DNA from: Drechmeria coniospora
Lineage: Eukaryota; Ascomycota; Sordariomycetes; Hypocreales; Ophiocordycipitaceae
Assembly (NCBI RefSeq): GCF_001625195.1
Contig: NC_054389.1
Coordinates: forward strand, 10,040,520 to 10,104,519
Length of the DNA: 64,000 bases
Direction: 5' to 3'
Under the pieces are notes generated by a model that was not told the DNA's origin, did no database searches, and was given only the letters and a program-made list of their open reading frames with translations. The position numbers and the translations under genes were made by a program. This document shows, piece by piece, positions 20,574 through 31,450 of the stretch (within the stretch, counting starts at the first letter, position 1; each line of letters starts with the position of its first letter).

Positions 20574-23356
20574 TCAGAAGGGCCTCGCGTCCAGGTACGC
20601 CTGAGCCTTGGCCCACGCCGCCTTGTCCGTCTCCTGCAACTCCTTGATGTCCAGAGTTTGAAGACCCTGGTTGAGGGCACTGAAAAAGTCGACGCACAAG
20701 CGGAAGTCGTCCGAGAGCGCCTCGGCAAAGGGGACGTAGGTCCGTGGAAACTCTCTCAGCCTGTCCGCCCGCTGTTTCTTGCTGTCGCCCGCCTCGTCGT
20801 CGTCGAAGAATGTTCGTATGGCGATTCCCAGGCCGATGTCGGGCTCGTGGAGGAAGGGAAGTCTTTGTCTTTTCGTTAGCTCGCGGCGCATCGCATTGTT
20901 GGGGGGCACATACCTCTGGCTGATCTCCAAATAGTCGTCCCTCTCCCGCTTGCATTGCCCGTACATAAACATCGACGCGACGATGGCTTCAATCAAATCT
21001 CGCTCAGCCTCCCGCACCGTCGACGACAGAGCGCGGAACGCCAGCAGGCTCTTGTTAAGAGGACCTGTGTAGCCGTAGACCTGGTGGCGAAGCTTCAGAA
21101 GTGTGGCACACTGGCTGATCAGGGTCAAGCTCAGTTTGTCCTCGTCGGTGCCGTTGTGTGGCATGCCTGGCACATCGTCACGGGCATGTGCGTTGAGCAC
21201 GCCCAACCGTATCAGCTCAAAGGCGAGGAGGGCCGCTTCGTCGACACCGGGCACGGCGCGGTTTTCGTCGGCATCTTTCAGTGCCAATAGAGTGGTGGCC
21301 ATCGCGTTTCCCCATTTCGTGAGCTTGTGATCATCGTTGACGTAGCCTCGGAGGTGAAGATAACGCCAGATGGCAACCGAGGTGACCATCTCCATGCTGT
21401 CGATGCCCTTGACGAACCTCTCCTTGGCAATCGTCAGCTCGGCAAAGTCGGAGCTGGCCAAGGCCAAGACTTCCAAGGAAACGGGACCGGCAAAGTCGGC
21501 GGGGAAGAATCTGCGAAGGTCGCTCTCCTTCACGTCCCAGGTGGCCACCTTCTGCGAGGGCGGCGGCTGGGTCGTCCGATAGTTGATCGTCTGGGCAAAC
21601 TTGGGGTCATACCATACGCGCATGACGATGTCCTTGTGCCCGATGCCCCGATGGACCCGGGGGATAATGAGACTGAGAGCCTGCTCCTTGAGGGGTAGTA
21701 TCTTTTCGGTGACGAGCTTCTTGTACTCACTGGACACGCCGCCGTACAGCGTCGGCTGGACCACAGCCTGGCCGTGCGTTATGCAGTTCAGGTTCCGGGC
21801 GCCAATGAGACCCGTGTTGAGGTAGTGAAATAGCTCGGCCGGAAGCTGGAGACCAAGGTACTCGTGATTGTCCTTGGTCAGCCGGTCAAAGTCATTGAGG
21901 CGGACCTCGCCATTTTCTGCAATGTAGATGAAATGGTGGACGGCCATGCGAGCCTTGCGATACTTGTCGAGCCAGTTGGGGTCCTGCGCCTGGACTGTTT
22001 CGTTGAAGGAGGTGACGATGGTGGCCACGGACTTGTCCGAAGTCCGCAACATGTTCATGGCGTCCATGATTGTGAAGGAGTTCTGGTAGATGGACGGGTC
22101 CAGAAGGGGGGGGAAGGGCGGGAGAAATGAGGTGCCGCTCATGAGCAGGGCGTCAATGAACATGGCCTCGTCGGCGCCCAGCGTACGCATCGCCTTCTTC
22201 TTGGAGAGGGCGGTAACCGTCTTGGCCTCCCAGTCGAAGCTTCGAATGACGGAATCCTTGATGGGATACAGCAGGAGATCCTGGGGACCCATGACACCAG
22301 CGCATTGGTCGGAGTCGATCAGCTCGAAATAGGCCAGCTGCAACCCGTTAGAGCCAAGCTTCGCTGCTGCCGCGGCGGGACAAGAGAACACACCTGAGCG
22401 CAGGCATTGTAGGGAGGAACCAGGAAGTGCAGGCGGCGGTGCTTGAGGATGCTCAGGAGCAGGGGAAAGAGGTTCCGAACACAGAAGGCGCCTGCAGCAC
22501 GGGGTCAGCAGGCGGGCGTGGCAGACGAATCAGACGAATGGGAAAAGGGTCTCACCAGGATTGGCACCGAAAGTAGCGACGGCCTGCTCAGCTTGCGACT
22601 GCGAGTACAGAGCCCATGCCTCGTCCGTCTTCTTGTTGGCCGCTCGGCGACGGGCAAGCGACACTTGGTCCTGACCGGCGACTGACTGCCCGTCAAAGAT
22701 GAAGAAGGGCACGATGCGGTTCTTCTCCCACTGGTCTAGGTTCTCGTTGATGTGAGCTTCGATGCCGGTGAGGCCGCCGAGGGCGGAAAGCAGCGGTTCA
22801 TGGGCGGGCGGGGTGTCGAGGATGAGGTTGAGCCAGTACGTCGCGTCGATGGCAACGGCGCAACCGTCGAGCTCGGCAATGTCAGACGTTCTGCGGGATC
22901 CCTCGGTGTCAGCGAAAGCGTCCACGTCGCGAGGACGGCGGTGGGAGAGCGTAGGGGCTGGCATACGTAGCCTGGCTGTTGAGCCAGGAATCTTCCACGA
23001 GGACTATGACGGCGAGCGGTTAGCCTGAAAACCATGCCAACAAGGCGGGCAATGGGCGGATGGCGGGCGACGGGCGGCATGCGTCGTACGGTCGTCGCTC
23101 GCGTACGGTGTATATCCGAGTCGAGAGGGGATGTCGTCGGCTTGGACGAGCAGTGATCGGGGTCCTCGACCCGTTGTCGACAGCTCCCGTCGGATGATGG
23201 AGAAGAACGAGAGCATGCCGGGGACTGTGTCGATGGAGGGAAGACCGTCGAGGTTCCGCCGCTTCTCCACGCGAGACCGAAGGAGCGGGGAGCGTCGAGT
23301 TCATGGCCGCCAGCTGGCGAGGACAGAGTAAGAAACAGGAGGGACTCACAAGGCAT
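20574..23356 (-). CDS. MKT1: Post-transcriptional regulator Mkt1 (XPG-like)
   Basis: Mkt1 acts with Pbp1 in the cytoplasm to control translation of specific mRNAs. Six exons, in transcription order: 23356-23350, 23003-22967, 22890-22556, 22491-22394, 22337-20914 and 20862-20574, give about 729 residues. Every junction has a plausible GT donor and YAG or AAG acceptor. The 51-bp last intron (GTATGTG, GAGCTAACG, CAAAG) is in frame and its removal restores ISQRLPFLHEP. Seen: an XPG-N-like domain (SDIAELDGCAVAIDATYWL, PFFIFDGQS), an XPG-I-like segment (YNACAQLAYFE, GVMGPQDLLLY), and the Mkt1 N and C domains to the end. Exon 1 is only 7 nt (ATG CCT T) before a 346-bp intron, and this part of the model is the least certain. 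The acidic catalytic cluster of FEN1-type nucleases is not evident. Confidence 0.85.
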
Positions 23357-24761
23357 CTTTGACCAAACTGTCGGCGATCCGGGCGCCGGCGTTCCTTGCT
23401 CTTGTTCGAGGTATTGCCGCCGGGCAGAAGCTGGGTGCTTGGGAACTATGCCGCTTCTCCCACCTCCCCCAGAGGAATAGAATAGGTGGCCAACGGAATC
23501 CGGGTGACTTTGCAGAGGCGAGCGCGTCGGGTCGTTTGCTGGCTCGAAGCGATTAGGGAGCAACGATGGGATCGCTGAAGAGAATGGAGAGGTTGCGTCG
23601 GCAGCAGGGTGTCTGGAATACCAAAGCCCCCAAAAAGCCTCGGGGCAAGCTGGAATAAAAGAAAGTTGCAGTCGACTGGGGGTGGACGGGTGTTTGTTGC
23701 CGATTGACTTCGCTCCAGGCTCCTTCCCCCAGCATCAGTTGAACAGTCGAGGTACAAGTGCTCTGTACCTGCTAGTGCCGTTCGTGCTGGGGGGGGGGGG
23801 GGGTAGCTTAAGCAGGCGCGACCTGCGAGAGAGTTCACCCGCACTTGCAGCAAGTAAGTACATGGTACACCTAACTACAGTTTGGAGTAAGTAAGTAGTT
23901 GTATACGGAGTAAGTACTTGCAGTATTACAAGTACAGGCATGTACAGTACTCCGTACAGAGTGTTTGGAGGGGAGCACTGCATTGCAAGGGCGCCACACT
24001 GTGAGCTGTGGCTGGCCCGGTTGAGCTTACTTACAGTACATCCAAGTACATGTACTTGGCAAGGTAACTTCACTTAGGCAGCTACAAATGATAAGGTACG
24101 CAGCTACAGTACGGAGTACAGATGAGTAAGCATTAATATGTGCCTAATTCGTACTGTAGCTTCATATTATCAGCTTTCAAGCAGGTAGCCAAACTGTGGG
24201 TGCTGTGGCTGTGCCTCGACAAACGCTGCAGCAGTCAACTCGCCATTCGTCCCAAGTACAAGTAAACCACCGTACGGAGCATTACGGATGCTGCGCGACA
24301 TGATGGACAGCGGCGCGACGGGAAACAAAACGTACATGTTTGCCATGTGAACATTGTCAAAGGTGAAACATTGTTCCTCACCACAAGGCGGCATTCGCAG
24401 GTGATGAGAAAATCTGGTCGTCTCTTGGGCCGTGACTCGGCATTCGCAGCGGGCAACAGGCGCCAGCGACAGTGGCAGAATACGCAGGCGCAGTGCAATG
24501 CAATGCAATGCATGGAGGAGAATACTACCACTACGTCTCCTCGACCCTACCAGCATTACTGTATGGATGATGACGGCCAAGTCCAGTCATGCACTATACA
24601 AGCTGATGTACTCGTTCGTTCGAGTGCTACCTTGGAGCTCGCTCTTCGTCCCTCGTCCTCCCTCGGTCATCAACGGCCAAACCCCACCTGCGTTGCCCCC
24701 CCACCGCCTCCAACTCAGCGCCAACACCACGCAGAGAGCCAACCCCAGACGTCAAAGAGCC
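23357..24761. other. Divergent region MKT1/dioxygenase
   Basis: No gene seen in 1.4 kb. It contains a run of 15 G at 23789-23803 and a GTAC-rich island. The right third (about 24350-24760) probably holds the dioxygenase promoter, with an ATGCAATGCA-type repeat near 24500. Confidence 0.55.
23740..24290. repeat. GTAC-rich island with TACGGAGTA copies
   Basis: Exact motifs at 23904-23912, 23948-23956 (inverted) and 24110-24118. A variant, TACGGAGCATTACGG, lies near 24275. AAGTACATGTACTTGG-like words are frequent. Confidence 0.75.
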
Positions 24762-26122
24762 ATGGCTGCAGCTGCAGTCGCGGAGATCCCCCTCATAGAC
24801 CTCGCCGGCAACGAGATAGATGTGTCCCGGAAGCTCGTGGCCGCCGCCGAGGACCATGGTTTCATCTATATCAGGAACGTCGGTGCCGACATCACGCCGG
24901 CGAGCGTCGACGAGGCCTTCTCACTGGTATGTCACGATACAGACTCTTGCATGCCGACTCGTACACGCCCCAGGACGCAAATGGCTTATCAATGCCCTTC
25001 GACCCGTAGTCAAAGATGCTATTCGAGTCGCCAGTAGAGGAAAAGCAGAAGTGCTCCATCCAGCAGAACAACCGTGGCTGGTCCAGCATGCACTCCGAGA
25101 CTCTTGATCCCAAGCACCAACGGGTACGCCATCGCCACCGCAATCTCCTCTTTACACCGCCGCCCAGCTTATCTTGTCATAGGTCGGTGATTTTAAAGAG
25201 TGAGACCCAGCCTTGCTGTGTTGGACGGAGCAGGGCCGTCCCTGGCTGAAATGTCGGAGGGCCTTTAACTTTGGAGAATTCGTCGACGACAAAAGTCAGC
25301 AACCCCTGCCACCCGCCATTGTCCCCGATGAGGCACGCCTCGCTGCCTTTTCAACCTCCTGCCGCGTGCTGTGCCACAAAATCCTCCAACTCCTCGGACA
25401 GGGTCTGAATGTGCGCCTCCCTCGTCCCACCACCCTGTTCCTCCTCCTCCGCCTCCTCCTCCGCCTCCTCCTCCGCCTCCTCCTCCTCCCTCGCTGACCA
25501 GCTCTTTCAGGTCGGCGACTTTTTCTCCCGCGTTCACCCTGTTGCCATCGACTCCTCCTCTTCAGGCTCCGTTCTTCGCTTCCTCCGCTACCCGGCCCCG
25601 GAATCTGTCTCTCATGACGCCGACGACGTCCGCGCCGGCGCCCACTCCGACTATGGCTCCATCACGCTGCTCTTCCGCCTCAAGGGCCAGGCCGGCCTTG
25701 AGATTCTCAAAAAAGACAACTCCTGGGCACCTGTGCCTGTTTGTCCTCCCGGAACCGACAAGGATCCGAGCCCGCCCATTCTGGTCAACATCGGTGACTT
25801 GCTCTCCTACTGGACCAACGGACTATTCAGAAGTACAGTTCATAGGGTCGTCTTTCCAACCGCCGGGGAGAAGGTCGCGGTGGGAGAGTCGAACTCCGGG
25901 CCGAGATACTCGATCGCCTACTTCTGCCACCCCGTGGGCTCGGCACGCTTGGAGCCTGTGCCAAGTGAACGGGTCAAGAACTACATACCTGTTGATGATA
26001 CACCAGACGTCAACCCATATGCCGAAAGGAAGGTCATGACTGCGGATGCACATCTCTTGATGAGGCTGAAAGAAAGCTACGGGACCTTGTATGATGACAA
26101 GCAGGAGGAATCTTCTCAGTGA
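24762..26122 (+). CDS. 2-oxoglutarate/Fe(II) dioxygenase (IPNS-like)
   Basis: Five exons, 24762-24926, 25010-25123, 25183-25199, 25260-25410 and 25511-26122, give 352 residues. The N-terminal DIOX_N domain (EIPLIDLAGNEIDVSRKL, DHGFIYIRNVG) is followed by the 2OG-FeII oxygenase core. Iron ligands are visible as His194, Asp196 (GAHSDYGS) and His260 (STVHRVV), with RYS at 281-283 as the probable 2-oxoglutarate anchor. Length and layout match isopenicillin-N-synthase-like fungal oxygenases. The substrate cannot be read from sequence, and no biosynthetic cluster surrounds it. Exon 3 is 17 nt, and intron 4 contains a CCTCCTCCTCCG microsatellite. Its 3' end lies only 96 bp from that of the convergent DNA ligase gene. 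Confidence 0.88.
25440..25494 (+). repeat. Intronic CCTCCTCCTCCG microsatellite
   Basis: Three near-perfect 12-bp units plus an extra CCT run, entirely inside intron 4 (25411-25510) of the dioxygenase gene and just upstream of its GCTGACC branch site. The tract extends the polypyrimidine region of the intron. Confidence 0.85.
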
Positions 26123-26218
26123 CGGACCTTTCTTTCCTTTCGAACTAGTTTCGAATCTTGATACAAAACTCGCTGGAAAGCTTGCCGTGGTGAACAAAAA
26201 GAGTACTTAGTCGCGCTG

Positions 26219-29200
26219 TCAGACCATGCCGCAATACCATCGTCGTGAAGGGTCGCTAAATCCATCGTAGTACTTTCTCAGAATGCTACTGTCCTCCAAC
26301 ATGGTCAGACCCCGCAAGAAGCGCCAGTCATAAACGGAAATCCACCCTTGCTCCGACTCCACGAGTATGGCTCGAGCCGCTTCCAGTTTTTCAAGCAACT
26401 GTTTCGTCTCGGATGCTTGGTCCACGCTCTCCACAAGGAGAATCATGTTTCGACCTTTATAATCGCTTGCACGCGCCCTCTTTTGATCCTGAGATTTGAG
26501 CCACTCGTGCGCGCACACGGCTGTATCGAAAACCCCGTGGGCTTTCAACAGTGCGACAGGCTCCGCACACTGAATGATGGTCTGTTTGGAGGACAAAAGA
26601 ACAACGGACCCAGCAAGGCGGCACCCAATGCCAGCGTATGAACACGAACTTGCCGGACTAGGATCCAAACTCGCTGTCTTGATGTGCTCCTCAGCGTTCA
26701 TCGGGCCCGGCCTCTCGATCGAATTTTCTCTCGAACCCACAGACGATGTTGGCGCCTGCTGAGACTCCGTGCTGTCAAACTTTGAAGCGACATGGTTGTC
26801 ATCTACCAATGACAATCCTCGACGGGCACACATTGCGTGTTCGCCTGGCCGTTGGGGCGTGGCAGAGACTGAGGTGCACTGTGTGACTGGTTGCTCAGAT
26901 GAATTACCATCAATAGCTGCCAGCGGTGTGCGAGCCGGAACCTCAGCAGAACATGCCGAGAAAGAATTTGATCGTCGCCGCTTTCTAGGAGGTGCATCGA
27001 CAAAGCCAGGCGAAAGGGCACGTTTTTCTGGGAGGCCGGCATCGTCGTTCCTTGTAGCTTCTGCTGATGGCAATGAAGCTGAATTCGGAGGAATGAGATC
27101 GATGGGAGGCACTGCCGACACGTTCGATCCTTGCAGGGGAGTCATCGTCCTTCCTGGGGCGTCACAGGCTCGCCCTAGAAACTCGACCGCCATCGGTGAC
27201 GCTCGCAGGTCTGGCCGGAAAGGATCCTGCCGCGGGCCCGCAGGAGACGGAGTTGGCATCGTGCTGGCAGTTAGTTGACTGACCGCATCAGCTCCCTGTC
27301 CTCTCGGATCTGCCCGTTCTAGCTTAGCAATCCATGCAAGATTCTCTTGGCTGTCTTCCAACTCGGATAATGTGGTTGCTTCCTTTGCCATTTCTTGGAG
27401 CTCTGTGAAGGTGACTGTATCAAACAGGTCGCGGTCCGAATGAATCTTCGACACGCTCGGGAAACGTAGAGTCCAAAAGCCCATATTTCCTGGCCGATCG
27501 AAGCTAAAGCACCTCATGTCAAAAATAGGGGGGTTTTGAAAGACAACGGATAGGGGAGTGGTTGTCTCCAGCCCCTTGGGGACGGTCAGGTTGGCCGCGG
27601 TGTCCTCGTCGAGCTCCACGGGTATGGGATTGCTAAAGCGAATGAGTGTCCTCAGCTGTGCCTCATTGAGCTCCACGACGGTGACCACTGTAAACTTTGG
27701 CGTCGTGTTCCATCTCTGAAGTTCTTCCTTGTTCTCCAGGCAGCCGACAAAAAAATGAGTCCATTTCAAGTTTTCGATGCCGTAGGTTTTTGCCTTGGTG
27801 GCATTAAAGCCAGCGCCAATGACGGCAAAGTCTCCAGCGTCACCGTAACGGCCAATGTACTCTTTTTTCAACTTTATGCAAAGCCCCCCGAATCGATTGG
27901 TACCGCCGGCGAAGTTGAAGTAGGGATCATCTGGCTTCAGCACCAACCCTTCACCCTTTTCCATGATGACGGTAGAAAAGGCATGGCGTAGGTCCGACAT
28001 GGCGCTCGCATGTCCAAAATCAATAATCCGCCTTGGAACAAGCTCAGAACGGCCTTTCTCGCTGTAAATAATTTGCCGAAGCAGCCTGAACCGTTCCGAG
28101 TGGCGGACGTTGAGTAGTGATTTATTGTCGAGCATTAGAATGTCATAATACACGACCATGAGGCATTCGTACGGTTTAGGACTTTCCTGTCAGCATTTGG
28201 GTTCAACGAACGCGGCGGTAGCAACTTACGGGGTATCATCCTCGGTATTCATAAAGCGGCCTCGGCGAGTGACGTGATTCCTGATCTTATGAAATGGGAG
28301 TATTTTATTTTCCTACTCAAGTCAACCATCAGACACTCAGCATGGTCGTTTGGGCATACGTACCAAGTCACTATACACAACCAACTCTCCCTCTAGAATG
28401 CAATTGACATGAACTTCTGACGCTGATGTACCGAGTTTGAGCGATCTGATGATTGCCCTGAGAGATGGGTCAGCCGAATCTCGCATCAGGTTGACGGTTC
28501 ACCGGCGTACCCTCGCAGAGCCTGCCTGTCCTCCGTGCTGTCCTTTCCACTTTTGGAAAAGATTTGAATGCTCGGCGGCCGCGAGGTGACGTTGACATGA
28601 ATTTGACAGTACTCTCCGTCCAATTTCTTTTCGACAGACATGTGGCCATGGCCCAAGCTGACGCAATGTTTTATGCTTCGAGCTTTGAACCAATTCTGTC
28701 TGCCTACTTTTATCCCTAGCCGAGGGCTGACAGACGCTAGCATGCTGTTGGTGAGCGGCACCGGGCACACAGAATTTGCGAGCTTCCCCTTGGCGTCTTG
28801 GATGACATGAATGGCTGTTGCAAAATCGTCATGTATCCTCAGTATCGAAGGAAGTACAGGATGGCAAGAACGATATACTAGATTCGAATCCAAAATCACC
28901 GGTTGGTAGTCTTTCAGAATGAGCCGAGTGAACCACTTTGCCTCCCTAGCACTGAGCCGGCGGTAGACGCCTTCCAGATCGGTCCGGTCTCGCGAGGAAA
29001 AGGAGGCATGCGAGCTCCGGATAGCGGGAGAGCTCCACTTGATCCTTGATGCCAAACCGTGCAGGGTTTCATCAAGTTCTTCGACGGAGACCTGGTGCTT
29101 CGCGCTGTACGAAGGGTTCGGCTGAGAAAGGGTAGTCAGCACGGAGGCATTCGAGAAGATGGAGTGGTCGGCTAACTGTGACGGTCAGAATCCGCTCGGT

Positions 29201-29512
29201 GCAGTCGGCGAGATCCAGACCCAGGCCTGGCTGCTTGTACCTGGCAAGCTCTGCCAATCGAGATGCGCCGAGCATCAAGGCCCGACCTACAATCCTTTCG
29301 AGGCTAGCATCGCGTATGCAATAGACGCGGTCGGTTCTCTTCTCCGGTAGCAACGTCGATAACAGTGCCGCCAGATCAGCGTCCTGGGCATCGATGAGGC
29401 TCCGGTGATTCACAAACCAATCGGCCACCACCTTTGCGTTTGGTTTTTGGGCCAGGCGGAGCCGATGGCACTCGTCCAGCAGGTCGCAGACGAGTGCGAA
29501 CGGGATAGGCAT
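26219..29512 (-). CDS. ATP-dependent DNA ligase, Lig4-like
   Basis: Five exons, in transcription order: 29512-29177, 29121-28511, 28457-28364, 28312-28230 and 28181-26219, give 1028 residues with all phases consistent. The N-terminal DNA-binding domain opens MPIPFALVCDLLDE and contains LLPEKRTDRVY, close to the Lig4 helix that reads PxRxRVY. The adenylation motif is KLDGEY with Lys278 as the AMP acceptor. HKIRNHVTRRGRF and KPYECLMVVYYDIL follow, then GEGLVLKPDDPYF (motif IV region) and KLKKEYIGRYGDAGDFAVIGAG (motif V). The long C-terminal part is Ser/Pro-rich, then carries one BRCT-like segment (about 880-1028). I do not see the tandem BRCT pair of canonical Lig4. This may be a fungal Lig4-related paralogue rather than the end-joining ligase itself. 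The role in strand-break joining is inferred from the family. Confidence 0.88.
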
Positions 29513-29879
29513 CACCCCTTGAGGGGAAAGGCTGCACTGAATGTCGTGAATACCGGGGGGGGGGCGCCGACAGGATGATATCCGGGAGAGCGAACCCCGC
29601 TATGCCATTGATACCATTTTCAATTGCTGATGATGTTCGCATCTACAAGCGAGGGAGGGAGAAGGCAGGAAGGTCAGCTCGATTGCAGATAGAAGGCCTC
29701 GGCAGTACAGGCCAGTCACTCTATACAAGTACAACTAAGTAGCCCGGCGATGGTGGTGCTTGAAGCTGAAGCTCCACCTCTGTTGAGGAGTGGATCGCGT
29801 TCGGAGGGCTGGTTGGAGAGCTGACGGACGCGACGTTGACGGGAAGTCACATGGGCTACGCACGCACGACTTCCCGACT

Positions 29880-30140
29880 TGGCACCTGCCAATTGAAGTA
29901 CAGTACTTACTTGACTTGGTACGGAGTACAACTACAGTACAGTACTTACTTGACTTGGTACGGAGTACAACTACAGTACTGTACAGTACATTTTCACAGT
30001 ACTCTGTTCTTGTACATGTATACTGTACACGTAATGAACAGTACGCGTACTCAGCAAGCGTACTTACAGTACTTTCATTTACATGTAGAAGTAAGTCCAA
30101 AGTACTTACGGAGCACGTTTAGTTTTCTGAAGCATGAATA
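29880..30140. repeat. GTAC island with 39-bp perfect tandem duplication
   Basis: A 39-bp unit is repeated exactly at 29902-29940 and 29941-29979. Each unit contains one TACGGAGTA (29920-29928 and 29959-29967). Flanking sequence to 30140 is rich in CAGTACTTAC and GTACATGTA. Confidence 0.9.
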
Positions 30141-30364
30141 TTAAGTACTTGCAGTACGAAAAGCACTTAACTGTGCTTCGTGCTTAGTGTGTGTGTTCAA
30201 GATAGTACTTGAGCAAGAACACTAAGACTTGTCAGGACCTGCCTAAAACACCTACTACGCTCGCTTAGCACAAGGGCATTGAGGCAAGGGGCAGCAAACC
30301 TAGGAAGGCACCGATGACGGAATTGGAAGCCGTGACCAATTCTTCTTTTCTCGAATCTACAGGT

Positions 30365-30740
30365 ACACCGCCTGTACGGAGTACGGAGTAGCAAGAATAC
30401 ATATATAATTAGTCCTCGTCTTACTGTTTCAGATCCTTCCAATGAAGGCTGCGATTACTTGCTTTTGTCGTCGCTGCCTAGGTAACGAACCCGCACGTGG
30501 ACTCGTGTATGCAATACGGAGCACAGAGTACGGAGTACAGGGTACATACATGTACACATTTGTTGTACATGTACTCCATTCGTGCCGATGTTTCGTACAA
30601 TAAGTACTTAAGTCCTTGCAAGCAAACACACTTACTGTACTGTACTCTGTACTTGGTACCTGCATATACTGTACACCTACGGAGTACAGTACGGAGCGAT
30701 GTACAAGTAATAAGTACAATTAGGTGTACTTAATACAATA
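30365..30740. repeat. GTAC island, overlapping TACGGAGTA copies
   Basis: Exact copies at 30375-30383 and 30382-30390 (sharing TA), 30529-30537 and 30678-30686, with TACGGAGCA variants near 30515 and 30690. GTACATGTAC words lie between them. Confidence 0.8.
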
Positions 30741-31019
30741 CTACTCCGAACATGGCGCTCCAATGTTTCCACGTGCGAGGCCCCATGGTCTTTTCATGCA
30801 GGTCCCGAATGCCAGAATAGCGATAATTGAGGTGTGATTGGCCCCTGGTTTGGGTCGGAAATTGGAGTATCCATCTCAGAAGACAGGCAAGTGGAACCGA
30901 ACGCGGCGCCGGAGCCGACAACGGTGAGGTGCGACGGACAGCTGGTTGCTGCAGTGTACAGTTATGTAGAGCTCGCATCTGGCAGGAGCCACCCACCCCT
31001 GGGGGAGCCCATTTACCGC

Positions 31020-31450
31020 TTCCTGTACTCCGTACTCCGTATTACTCCGTACGATGATAATACATTGTAAGTACGGAGTACAATACTTACATACCAGTAC
31101 GGAGTGGTCCGTACAAGTACAGTTTGTAAAGTACACCTACCTACATGTACAGTACCACCTATTACTTGCCACCCATTACTCGTACATGTCCATGTATGGA
31201 ACATAGGTAGATATTGTACTGGAATACCAACAAGCAATATTTCCATGTTTGCCCAACGCGAGGTAGGTACCTTGGTAGGCACACCATGTAGAACACAACA
31301 CTTACTTTTACAAGTAAGAGAGCGTTTTGTATACGTACACCTACGGAGTACAGGTACTGTATTCACAGCATGAATGGGCATGCACTCGGTACGGGCTACT
31401 TGCAAGTAGGTACCTACAGTACTTGCAAGTAAGTACCTAGTAGTAATTAC
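31020..31450. repeat. GTAC island with inverted TACTCCGTA array
   Basis: Three TACTCCGTA copies at 31026-31034, 31033-31041 and 31043-31051 face one TACGGAGTA at 31072-31080, so the transcript could fold into a hairpin. Another copy is at 31342-31350. GTACCTACAGTACTTGCAAG-like words continue to 31450. Confidence 0.85.

Noticed and set aside
24762..26122. Secondary-metabolite cluster around the IPNS-like dioxygenase
   Set aside because: Neighbours are MKT1 and a DNA ligase; no synthase, transporter or pathway regulator is near.
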